Shown one piece after another: positions 11,730 through 22,379 of a DNA stretch of 64,000 nucleotides. Each line of letters starts with the position of its first letter. Position 1 is the stretch's first letter. This stretch comes from Amphiura filiformis (taxonomy: Eukaryota > Echinodermata > Ophiuroidea > Amphilepidida > Amphiuridae). The stretch covers positions 3,367,912 through 3,431,911 of the forward strand of contig NC_092629.1 in assembly GCF_039555335.1 (NCBI RefSeq). Reading direction: 5' to 3'. A program made the position numbers and the translations under genes. The notes beneath the pieces were generated by a model. That model saw nothing but the letters and a program-made list of their open reading frames with translations, made no database searches and had not been told where the DNA came from.

Positions 11730-13310
11730 TCCATCAGAGTTTATATACCAGTGCTGCAGAATGGGCGTCAAGTCTACACTACAGCATTCAGCAACATGCT
11801 CAAGAGATGCGAAGTCTAATTCATCTATGTACCGCCCCATCTCTCTGCTCTGCGCCATCAGCAAGATCATGGAGGCTGTTGTACAGAACTTCAGAAGTAC
11901 CTCCTTGGAAACCAACTGATATCAGATAGACAGTTTGGATTTAGGCCATACCACAATATAACTGATATCTTTACCATTCTGACCCAAGAGTGGTCCAACT
12001 CCCTGGACGTCTGACTGCCCTGGATATCAAAGAAGCATTCGATAATGTCTGTCATGACTTTGCACTCATGGCAAGGAGTATCCGGCAAGCTGCTCATCTG
12101 GATTAGTAGCTACCTGACATATCATTCCATCAAAGTTGTCTGTATCTGGCCATCCTCCATTAGGGGTCAATATTGAACCCACCATTGTTCTCTGTCTTCA
12201 TTGATGACCCGGGTGATGAGTGTGAAAACCCAATTCTACCTCTACGCAGATGATTCCACCTTGTTTTGTGAGATTACATCTAGAGACAACCCTGCTAGCC
12301 TGAACGGAGACTTGGAAAAAATGAGGATCTGGGCAGATAAGCATGACAGACGGATGGTGACCTTCGAGACATCGAAACGTAAGGCAATGGCAATATAAAA
12401 AATAAATAAATGTAGATATTTATATAGCGCTTTATGCCGTAAACAGCCTCAAAGCGCTTTACATTTATTCCGCCGTTATTAGAATATGTCGGAACCACGT
12501 TTGCTGCCTACAAATGGCGCAGGGTTCATCAGTACAACGACTGTGACTACCCCTAACAGCTTCCCATTGCACCTGGGTGGGGTGAGGCAAGCGTGACAAA
12601 GCGCCTTGCCCAAGGGCGCAACACGGTGGCCGGGGACTCGAACCCACGCACGTCAAGCAAGCTCTCAGATTATGAGTCCAAGGCCGTAACCACTGAGCCG
12701 TGCCCTCAATATCAAGAAAGAGAAATCTAACCAAGATATATATTCTGTTTGGTACCACCAAACTGGCTGAAAAGGAGGAGCTGGAGATCCCGGGACTCAC
12801 AGTCGACAGCAAGGTGACCTGGACAAAGCATATTTCTAACGTCTCATACAGAGCAGGACAGGAGTTGGGCGCTCTGAGGAGAGTTGCAAATAAACTTGAT
12901 GTCAGAGGCAAGGCTAAAGTTTGCAGTGTGATGGAATACACCTCACTGTCTAAGATGAGGGCCAGCACATCCACTCTAGGATTACAAGACTCTATCCAGA
13001 GGAAGGACCTTCGAATCATAAGAGTAAGCGAAGAAGAAGCAAGTACAGAGCTGAACATCACATCTCTCCATCAAAAACGTCAAGTGACTGCAGCAACAGT
13101 CCTCTATAAAATGCACATCAGCTTGTTCCCACCAGATCTGAAGGCACAGCCACTAAAGTCAGAAGGGCTACCCGCTCAAGCCTGTCCATGCCTTGCCATG
13201 CTCTCACAGTACCAGTTTCTAGAACCATACCTACTGGCAGGACCTTCATCCACACTTCAGTTCACGTTTGGAATAGCCTACCAGATGAGGTAGTCGGAGA
13301 GCAGCGTGCA
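11730..13310 (+). pseudogene. Decayed LINE reverse transcriptase inside the palindrome
   Basis: RT motifs are readable in shifting frames on the + strand: YRPISLLCAISKIMEAVV near 11830, a DRQFGFRPYHN-type block near 11925, FYLYADDSTLFCE (the YADD catalytic box) near 12232-12270, and after the SINE a C-terminal stretch with LTVDSKVTWTKHISNVSYRA and LGALRRVANKLDVRGKAKV at 12790-12930. Several frameshifts and stops separate these pieces and a SINE interrupts the copy at 12397-12706, so it is dead. Confidence 0.8.
12397..12706 (-). mobile_element. tRNA-derived SINE with L2-like tail
   Basis: Read on the minus strand it starts with a tRNA-like head (GGCTCAGTGGTTACGG as A box, GGGTTCGAGTCCC as B box) and ends with AAAGCGCTATATAAA and an AT-rich tail. 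A six-base repeat CAATAT flanks it at 12391-12396 and 12707-12712, consistent with a target duplication. It interrupts the LINE relic, so it is the younger insertion. Confidence 0.85.
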
Positions 13311-13798
13311 TAAGCATCTTATTTCTGATGCTTTACCCTTCACTCTTGTTGTTCCTAAGCTACTGTGAACCACTGATTGGCACATGTGGTTTTCTTTTAT
13401 ATGCCTATATAATCGAGTGCCTATATAAGTTCTTGAAATGTGTCACTCCTCATGGGCTATTGTTCACTTTAGTATTTAAAAACCAGTAAAAATGTTTTTG
13501 AGCCAAAAAGACACACAGATCTTTTGAATTGGAACTCTTGTATATTGGGGTTTACAAAAATACCAATGACGGCAACTTTTTTCCAATACGAGGGCCCCGA
13601 AAGTACCCTCAAAGGGCTCGATGTCCCATAACTGGTCAATCAGCCAAATGTAATGAGCATGTTAAAATGCAGTGGGGACGCCATGAAGGAAATTAAAATA
13701 TTTAAATGCTCTCTTTTTCCAAACAAAATTGGTTTAACATGAGGGAATAAAGTCGCATTGTGCCGAATGAGGCTTTAAAATTGGCTACGAAGAAGCTA

Positions 13799-14255
13799 TC
13801 TATTGCTGATATTGATATCGATGAAGTACCTTTCTGCTGCTGATATTGGTATTGATGAAGTAGCTATTTTTACTACTGGTGATATCAGTATTCATGATGT
13901 AATTACCTACTCCTGATATTGGTTTTGATGAAGTATAGCTGTCTACTGCTGACATTGGCAGGGGTAGCGCTAGAACTAAACACTTCAGTGTCCGCAGGGA
14001 CCCCCGAACTTGCAGAAAATTAAAAAGTAGGGGGTCCGGAGTAGAGTTTGATGAGTCCGAGTTGCATAAATGCAGCATAAAATAGTATGTCTGCAATAGC
14101 GCTAGATTGTAAATCTGGGGGTCTGAACTTGCAGCAAATTTAAAAACAGGGGGTCCGAACTCTATTTTGGTGGGTCCGGGACCCCAAAAAGCGACCTAGC
14201 GCTATCCCTGGACATTGGTATTGATGAAGTAGTTATCTATTGTTGATACTGGTGA
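13799..14255. repeat. ~36-bp minisatellite split by a MITE
   Basis: Diverged units around CTGATATTGGTATTGATGAA repeat every 35-40 bp on both sides of the hAT-like MITE at 13959-14210. Confidence 0.6.
13959..14210. mobile_element. hAT-type MITE with perfect 8-bp target duplication
   Basis: The ends CAGGGGTAGCGCTAG and CTAGCGCTATCCCTG are inverted repeats. The flanking octamers at 13951-13958 and 14211-14218 are both GACATTGG. CAGG ends plus an 8-bp duplication are the hallmark of the hAT superfamily. No transposase is present. Confidence 0.92.
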
Positions 14256-16048
14256 TACTATCTTATGCTAGCTGAATAAATCAGTTATGGGACATCGGGC
14301 CTTTTGAGGCTACTGTTGTGGCCCCCTATACAGGAAAAAGTTGTTGCCATTGATTAGTATTATTTTGTAGACCCCAATATGCAATAGTTCCAATTCAAAA
14401 AGATCCATCCATGTGTTTATTTGGCTGAATAACCAGTTATGGGATATCTGGCCCATTGAGGCTACTGTCTGGTCCCCCGTACAGGAAAAAGTTGATATCC
14501 TTAATATATTTGTAGACCCCAATGTGCAATAGTTCCAATTCAACAAGATCCATCCATATGTCTCTTCAGCTGAATAACCAGTTATGGGATATCTGGCCCA
14601 TTGAGGCTACTGTCTGGGCCCCCGTACAGGAAAAAGTTGGTGTCATTGGTATTTTTGTATACACAATGGGTAATAGTTCCAATTCAAAAAGATTCATCCA
14701 TGTGTCTTTTCAGCTGAATGGGTAGGTCATTGGTAGATCACCAGCGTGGCCATCTTCGGAGTCTAATTTCACCCTTCTTAAGATGAGCACTCTTGGTGTA
14801 ATTTTCTCTTGCAAGATGACAAAATTGGATAAATCAGTTTAAGGGACATTAGGCCCTTTGGAAAATTTGAAACATCGGTTATGGGACATTGCGCCCTTTG
14901 AGGCTACTGTCTGGGCCCCCGTACATGAAAAAGTTGCTGTCATTGGTATTTTTGTGCACCCCAATGTGTAATAGTTCCAATGCACAAATATTTATGCATG
15001 TCTTCCTTCAGCTGAATAACCTGTTATGGGGCATCGGGGTATTTGAGGCTATTGTCTGGGCCCCTGTACAGGAAACAATTGCTGTCATTGGTATTTTTGT
15101 GCACTCCAATGTGTAATAGTTCCAATGCAAAAATATTTATGCATGCCTCTCTTCAGCTGAATAAATCAGTTATGGGACATTGGGCCCTTTGAGGCTACTG
15201 TCTGGGCCCCGTACAGAAAAAAGTTTCCGTCATTGGTATTTTTGTGCACCACAATGTGTAATAGTACCAATGCATTAGATTCATCCATGCCTTCCTTCAG
15301 CTGAATAACCTGTAATGGGGCATTGGGCCCTTTGAGGCTACTGTCTGGGCCCCTGTACAGGAAAAAGTTGCTGTCATTGGTATTTTTGTGCAACCCAATG
15401 TGTAATAGCTCCAATGCAAAAAGATTTACGCTTGTCTTCCTTCAGCTGAATAACCTGTTATGGAGCATCGGGCCCTTTGAGGCTACTGTCTGGGCCCCCG
15501 TATAGGAAAAAGTTGCTGTCATTGATATTTTGGTAAACCCCAATGGTTAATAATTCCAATGCAAAAAGATTCATCCATGTCTCTCTTCAGCTGAATAAAT
15601 CAGTTATGGGACATTGGGCCCTTTGAGGCTACTGTCTGGGCCCCGTACAGGAAAAAAGTTGCCGTCATTGGTATTTTTGTGCACCCCAATGTGTAATAGT
15701 TCCAATGCAAAAAGATTCATCCTTGTCTCTCTTCAGCTGAATAACACCATATGGGCGGGCCCCTTTGGGGCTACTGTCTGGGCCCCCGTACAGGCCAAAA
15801 TTGCTGTCATTGCTATAGGCATGAAAGGTATCCTCCTGGCAGTGATATCCAACAAGTTTTGTCCATGTCTCTCATGAGCTGAATAAATGCATTTTTTTTC
15901 TTTTTATTTTGTGACCCCCAGGCTGAACGTACAGGCTGTGACCCGGCAGCAATATGGAATATTGAATCTTGGGCCTATACTAACATAATCAGACCATCAA
16001 ACCTTTTGTCTCTTCTGAGCTGAATAAATTGTCTGGGCTCCTAGTCTA

Positions 16049-17040
16049 CTAGGAAATCAGTGCTTCCGTGGTGTTTCCATAAGATGCGCCGCGCATGTAG
16101 ATAAGCGTTGCGTATGCGTCGCGTATTTGTGCGTTAACAAATTGCGCGATGCGCAACGCGATGAGTTGTTGCGCGCGTGTACCTGTCCTTGCTGGTACAA
16201 CAAAGACTAAAGTCAATATTTTCTTTCCTTTTCAATTTCAAACACGAGTGGAATAGTGAAATAAAATCCTTAAAATATTGCAGTTGGAGTTTACAAATCT
16301 GGATTTTCATTCCTTGTATTTATAAAAAACATAACAAGGTACAAACATATCATAAAAACTCAATTTTGAGAAAGAAACAATGGCTAGAGTACACAGCCGC
16401 GTTAACGGTATTTTAAACTCAATTTTGCGCGTGGTTAATAGCAGCCCGTAGGCACTTACCGGATTAACCAAAAATAAATTATTTTTTGAACAAAGTTTCT
16501 TTTCTCGCATCGCCATCATGTTGCACGTAAGCATGGTAAGTACTGCAACAACTTTGTTCTTATTCAGTGTTATTAGACGATCAATGGTTGCCTCATTTCA
16601 TTGAGCTTCATCAGTAGTTTGATCACAAAATTTGCTGAGCACTGGATGTATGTCAGAAATTAATATTTTGTTCTGGGTCTGATTATTCGGACTAGATCAT
16701 AGATGTAGGCCTACATTAGTCTTGCCAGCAAGACTTCAGTCTTTATCATAAACATAATGACATCTACGGACCTCAGTATGCTGAGTTATAGTTACTAGAA
16801 CTAAGATGTAGGCCTACATGTGATGTAGTGTTGACATGGTAATGATGGTTGAATTGAGTCTATGTCTATAAGACTATCATGAGTGACTTCCAATGTTTAT
16901 TGACTTTTTTTTAAAGCTTTGAATAGTATACTGTCGTCCATGAGTCTACACCCATCTAGTTCCAGTAATTGGAACTCACGGCTCCGACCATGAGTTCCAA
17001 GGAGCTATGTGTATGTTAGATACTGGCCAACATCCCTTTG
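16049..17040 (+). other. Intronic sequence with a CpG-rich patch
   Basis: Around 16085-16185 there is an unusually CpG-rich stretch with many GCGC/CGCG words in an otherwise AT-rich intron. The rest shows no gene or clear repeat. Confidence 0.4.
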
Positions 17041-18270
17041 CGGAATCAAGCGGTCAGGGTGTTGCGCATGCAGATGGTGATTTAGTTGTTCTGGTTGGTT
17101 GCTTTGCCTTGGTATTGTTCAACTGCGGTTTTAAATTGGTTGGGGTCTGTAGTCTTTTATAGTTCTGGGAAAGAAGGAATGCTTGTAACAGTCCTTTGAT
17201 GCTGACAGTGGTGTATATGATCTGGAGTTGAAGTGCCGTGAGGATCGTTGGGTAGGCTGAAGGAGGGTTCCAACTGGTATAGGTGACCGTTGATTGCCTT
17301 GTGGAGATTGGTGAGACGCCTTGTCTTCTTGACGCTAATGATTCCCATTTCAATTTCTCCAACATTGCTGTACAGCCTTTTGACCTACTTTTGTAGTCCT
17401 TTAGGCAGAACCGAACACCTCTCCTTTGTACGCCCTCCAACTTGTTTGTGAGAACTTGGGTGTATGGATCCCACACACTTGACGAATATTCGGTGAGTGG
17501 TCGAACCCAGGTTTTAAATGCTGTCTCTTTAATATGTTGAGGGCATTGGTACAGATTTCTTGAAATGAAGCCAAGGGTCCTATTTGCTGTTGCAGTTACA
17601 TTGTCAATATGCTTATTCCAAGTGAGGTTGCTGGTTTATATCAAAACTCCAAGGTATGGGTGACTGTCAGTCTGCTGCAGGATTGACTCCCCTAGATTAT
17701 ATTGAAAATGCTTAACAGATCTTGCGTGTGTGAGTCTCATCACAAAGCATTTTTGGGGATTAAATTGCATCTGCCAATCTTTTTCCCAAGAGACAAGTGT
17801 GTTTAAGTCCTCCTGGAGGCATTTGGAATCAAACTCATTTTGGATTTCTCTGTATACAACGCAGTCGTCTGCAAAAAGACGAACACTGGAATTAATGTTG
17901 TTGGGTAAATCATTGATGTATGCCAGGAACAATAGCGGCCCAAGCACCGTGCCCTGAGGGACGCCCGAAACAACGTCGGTCCATGTCGAATGCTCACCAC
18001 CGACGACGACCCTCTGGACACGATGCCTGAGGAAGCTAGTGATCCAGGCATGTGTTTTGTTATGAATGCCGTAGCGTTTGAGTTTCTGTAAAAGGCGATT
18101 GTGAGGGACGACATCAAATGCCTTTGAGAAGTCCATTATTACCATATCAATTTGTGTTTTGTTGTTAAGTGAAAGAGCCAGGTCTTGAATGGTGAGAATG
18201 AGTTGGGATTCTGTGGAATGTTTACTTCTAAAACCATGCTTTGTCTGTGAGAATTGAATGGAAATCAAAG
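17040..18270 (-). pseudogene. 5'-truncated non-LTR retrotransposon (RT domain)
   Basis: The minus strand encodes a reverse transcriptase: GFRSKHSTESQLILTIQDL, DMVIMDFSKAFDVVPHNRL, SGVPQGTVLGPLLFLAYIND and FADDCVVY (catalytic box) within 17636-18268. The same frame continues past one in-frame TAA to the C-terminal segment at 17054-17476 (SSSVWDPYTQ and LEGVQRRGVRF). A further frameshift near 17340 moves the tail KTRRLTNLHKAINGHLYQL into another frame. The endonuclease and N-terminus are missing. It is a dead, moderately young copy of a Jockey/CR1-like LINE inserted antisense in the host intron. Confidence 0.88.
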
Positions 18271-18410
18271 TGATGCATGATATTCATCACCAATCATAAA
18301 TTAATATCATTGAGCAAAATCAAAGTTAGACTTCTCAGGAAAATTAAAATTACTACATGGGGAATAGCAGTTGTTTTTAACTACAAATTTTGTTTGTCTG
18401 TTTCCCACAG

Positions 18411-18722
18411 CTGCACCTAATCCATGTACAAGTCGTCTTGGAGAGCTTAACTGGGTATGTTGGGATCAGAGTTGTTACCGGCGCCTCAATCAGCTACACA
18501 CATGGGAGGCTGGGAAGACAGCATGCTCAAATCAGTGTGACTCATCCCATCTCATTGTCCTGAACAGTCAAGAAGAGGATGATTTTCTACAGAGTACACT
18601 ACATCGTAATAACTCCATGTGGATTGGATGTCATGATGAGGATCATGAAGGCCACTGGCATTGTGTTGACCACATGGGGGCGCATTATAGCGAGACAACA
18701 CAGGAATCCGACGGATACTGGC
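18411..18722 (+). CDS. Exon encoding the N-terminal two thirds of a C-type lectin domain
   Basis: A 312-nt exon between TTTCCCACAG and C|GTAAGT, phase 1 at both ends. After APNPCTSRLGELNWVC it encodes the C-type lectin-like fold: a first-helix region WEAGKTACSNQC, then SSHLIVLNSQEEDDFLQS, and the core WIG motif in SMWIGCHDEDHEGHWHC. The extra N-terminal cysteines suggest a long-form CTLD. It is joined in phase to the next exon, which completes the domain. C-type lectin domains bind carbohydrate or protein ligands outside the cell, often with calcium. The position between WAP and SRCR modules makes this part of a recognition-type ectodomain; the actual ligand is unknown. Confidence 0.9.
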
Positions 18723-19290
18723 GTAAGTAGCAACTGATTCAGAAAATTGTGTGCATTGCTTGCTGTGTCAACATGACATAGGGTTTCTGAGAAAACAGAT
18801 CCTCCTTACAGTTTATACACAAAACTTAATACTAGTAGGCCTACTGATTAGCCCTAACTTTAAACCTGACAAAACTTATACAGCACAAAGTGACTGCAAG
18901 TGCAAGCATCCATAGTGCCTAATCCGAGCCTTAATCTGCACACACAAAAACGCTGGTTTGCTATCCCTGATCTTGTCCTCTGTACCCAAGAGGTCCCTGG
19001 TTCTTGTAGATCTTGAAAGCAAACATCTTTCCTCTTCATCTTCTTCCTTTCTTCCTTCCTTTTGCCAAAAAGAAAGGGAGCCAGGGATAAGGTACATATG
19101 TGACTACAATGACATCCCCTTTTAATAATTCTCAAGCTATATTTAATTCCCATGCATTAAAGACCCTACATTTTGGAGGAAAAAGCTCCATTACCAGCAT
19201 ATTCAGCACATACAAAAACAAATCTAAAGTGCTTCCTCTGCTCCTCCCCATGGGTAAATAAATAGAATTGTTTTATTGATTTGTTCACAG
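18723..19290 (+). other. Intron inside the C-type lectin domain
   Basis: A 568-bp phase-1 intron (GTAAGT to TTCACAG) with no recognisable element. Confidence 0.7.
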
Positions 19291-19449
19291 CATGGTATGA
19301 CCCAAACGAGCCTGATGGTAGCTCGCAAGAAAACTGCGCTCTTCACGAAACCGGGGTCAGTCACGATGAAAGGCTGTTACATGATGACTCCTGTTCTGAC
19401 TCACACACTGTGATCTGCGAGGTCCACAACCATGCTGATTATCATGAAG
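19291..19449 (+). CDS. Exon completing the C-type lectin domain
   Basis: A 159-nt exon after TTGTTCACAG, ending G|GTATGC, phase 1 at both ends. It supplies the ligand-binding half: WYDPNEPDGSSQENC, where the calcium and sugar motif is EPD rather than the canonical EPN (mannose-type) or QPD (galactose-type), then the segment LLHDDSCSDSHTVICE carrying the closing cysteines. The usual WND is replaced by HDD before the Cys. The glutamate and acidic residues could still coordinate calcium, but specificity cannot be predicted. It ends with a short His-rich tail HNHADYHE leading to the SRCR region. Confidence 0.88.
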
Positions 19450-20100
19450 GTATGCAGGGTCAGAATTTTGTTCCACTGTGTGGAATCAATCTTGACAATA
19501 AATTTGTGGGAATCATTAGATCCTTGCCAATCGATCTCTGTACAAGAATGGATTCTTGAATTATGACCCTGGTATGTTATTTCCCAGACTGATTGCATTT
19601 AAAAGTGTACATTATATAGGCCACAGTTGTTTGATAGCATGTAAAACTATGAAAAGGTGACGGAAAATTCTGGACTCTCCAACAATTTTTGGTAACATTG
19701 CGACCCATTCACCAGGTCTTTATCAGACTGCGCAGAGACTTGACTGATGGTTTGGTCATGTGATGGTAATAGGCGAGGAAGTAGTTTCATGGTGGGGTCC
19801 CAGGCGTGTGATAGCGGGAAACAGACACCCCCCTTCTTATTCGAGTGCTGGCTGCTCAGCTCTTTCCCAGATGGCTTCTTTCTGTGGTTTAAGAAGGGTA
19901 TGAAAGAAGACATCTGGGAAAGAGCTAAACAGCCAGCACTCAATAAGTATAGGGTCTCTGTTTCCTGCTATCAAAACCACCTCTCCTCCTTGTTGAAGAT
20001 TATGATGTCGTTGCTATTGAATTTGCTGCCAGAAAGTTTGAGTGGGAATATGGTAATTAAGTACCTAATTTGCATAATTTATGCATAAAATGCAAAAACC
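19450..20100 (+). other. Start of the 5.3-kb intron between lectin and SRCR regions
   Basis: Contains an imperfect inverted repeat near 19835-19945 (GAGTGCTGGCTG...CTCTTTCCCAGATG against CATCTGGGAAAGAGC...CAGCCAGCACTC). No exon is seen. Confidence 0.5.
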
Positions 20101-20159
20101 TATTTTCTCGGAGACTAGGGGTTGCACATTCTTTCAAACTTGGTGGGTGGGTGCATCTT

Positions 20160-22185
20160 CACCCCAGACAGAACAAGTTTGTATTGGTTAGTGCGTCAAG
20201 GTCACCCAAGGTCATCCAGGGGTCATCTGAGGTCAAATGACTAAAAACTGTCGTATGGGCACGATACTTGGTGGGTGCGGTCAACATAATGTGGTAGGGG
20301 GTAGTATGACCAGAGGATGCACATTAGGACCCCCCCATGTGGCCCCTCCCACACACTCAAAGTTGGGGGGGTCCAAAATTTAATGAAATATTGTTTTATA
20401 TTGCGATTACATATATCAATTTCAGTCATGTAGGCCAAGTCATTAGGCCAAAAAAAGACTTTGAAGAATGTCTCTCATGTACAAAAGTATAGGAAACTGA
20501 AAATTTAAAACCACCTTTTTAGGGTGAAGGAAGCATTTTTTCAAAAAAATGTCTAAAACAGGTTTTTATGTAAAAAATGTCTCTGTTGGGGTGCTACATC
20601 GAGTCAAATGTTCGGAAGATTATTTCGGGGTCATCCGAGGTCACCCAGGGGTCATCTGAGGTCAAACTACTATAATCTGTCGAATGAGCCGGCAACTTGG
20701 TAGGTACAGACTCCATTTAGAGTCAAATGTTCAGAAGATTATTTTGGGGTCATCCGAGGTCACCCAGGGGTCATCTGAGGTCAAATTACTAAAAACTGTC
20801 GTATGGGCATGAAACTTGGTGGGTACAGTCAACATTTAGAGTAAAATGTTCGGAAGGTTATTTTGGGGTCATCCGAGGTCACCCAGGGGTCATCTGAGGT
20901 CAAATTACTAAAAACTGTCATATGGGCATGAAACTTCGTGGGTACAGTCAACATTTGGAGTAAAATTTTCGGAAGGTTATTTCGGGTTCATCCGAGGTCA
21001 CCCAAGGGTCATCTGAGGTCCAAGTACTAAAAACTGTCATATGGGCATGAAACTTGGTGGGTACAGTCAACATTTAGAGTCAAAGTTTCGGAAGGTAATT
21101 TGGGGCCATCCAAAGTCACACGGGTCATCTGAGGTCACATTACTAAAAACTGCCATATGGGCATGAAACTTGGTGGGTACAGTCAACATTTAGAGTCAAA
21201 GTTTCAGAAGGTAATTTAGGTGTCATCCAAGGTCACCCAGGGTCATCTGAGGTCAAATTACTAAAAACTGTCGTACGGGCATGACACTTAGTGGTTACAG
21301 TCAACATTAAGAGTCAAATTTTTGGAAGGGCATTTCGGGGTCACCCAGGGTCATCTGAGGTCAAATTACTAAAACTGTCGTATGGGCATGAAACTTGGTG
21401 GGTACAGTCAACATTTAGAGCCAAATTTTTGGAAGGCCATTTTTGGGTCATCCAAGGTCACCCAGGGGTCATCTGAGGTCAAATTACTTGAAACTGTTAT
21501 ATGGGCATGAAACTTGGTGGGTACAGTCAACATTTAGAGTCATGTTTTTTGGAAAGTCATTTCAGGGTCATCCAAGGTCACTCAGGGGTCATCTGAGGTC
21601 ACATTACTAAAAACTGTCGTATGGGCATGACATAAGTGGTCACTGTCAACATTAAGAGTCAAATTTTTGGAAGGGCATTTCAGGGTCACCCAGGGGTCAT
21701 CTGAGGTCAAATTACTAAAAACTGTTGTATGGGCATGAAACTTGGTGGGTACAGTCAACATTTAGAGCCAATTTTTGGAAGGTCATTTTGGGATCATCAA
21801 AGGTCATCCATGGGCATGACACTTGGTGGTTACAGTCAACATTTAAAGTCACATTTTTGGAAGGTCATTTCAGGGATATCTGAGGTCACCCATGGCTCAT
21901 CTGTGGTCAAATTTCTAAAAACTGTCACAGGGGCATGAAACTTGGTGGGTACAGTCATCATTTAGAGCCAAATTTTTGGACAGTCATTGCAAGGTCATCT
22001 GAGGTCACTCAGAGGTCATCTGAAGTCAAATGACTAAAAACTTGTATGGGCATGACATGTACAGTCAACATTTAGAGCCCAATTTTGGAAGGTCATTTTG
22101 GGGTCAGTAGGGGTCATCTGAGGTCAAATTAGTAAAAATTGTCGGATGGGCATGAGACTTGGTGGGTACAGTCACCATCAGCCAG
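20160..22185. repeat. ~120-bp satellite array
   Basis: Some 14 diverged units of about 120 bp share GGTCATCTGAGGTCAAATTA, ACTAAAAACTGTC, GGGCATGAAACTTGGTGGGT and ACAGTCAACATTTAGAG. Units are regular from about 20600 to 21700 and decay towards both ends. The period near 120 is compatible with a frame, but stops are frequent, so it is not coding. Confidence 0.9.
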
Positions 22186-22379
22186 GTAATTGTGCCCAGC
22201 CGAGACCCACCAAAATTTAGGGATCAAAGGTCAAATTCCAATATTGGTCCAATCAAGCTCAAATTGAACAGGCAAATCGCCATGGGTTGTTGCAGGTTCA
22301 TTTACTTCTACCAAAAGTAATCGTAAAAGTAGGCGATCGCGAAAGCAGGCGAGACTCGTGGTTCGAGAACCGCCTTGTT

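Larger units (their letters stand above)
10700..16048. repeat. 5.3-kb palindrome built from 145-bp tandem repeats
   Basis: TAGACTAGGAGCCCAGACAA at the left is the exact complement of TTGTCTGGGCTCCTAGTCTA at the right. About 300 bp of unique arm sequence follows on each side (CTGCCGGGTCACAGCC near 10800 against GGCTGTGACCCGGCAG near 15938), then tandem units of about 144-147 bp. Left-arm units run to about 11700 and right-arm units from about 14280 to 15880, in opposite orientations. Each unit contains GGGCCCTTTGAGGCTACTG, TACAGGAAAAAGTTG and TTCAGCTGAATAA. The centre is filled by a LINE relic, a SINE and a MITE-split minisatellite. It is best described as a giant foldback transposon or large palindrome. 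Confidence 0.85.

Noticed and set aside
12465..13061. 198-codon minus-strand open frame
   Set aside because: It is the antisense of a SINE and a LINE relic whose reverse transcriptase motifs read on the + strand.
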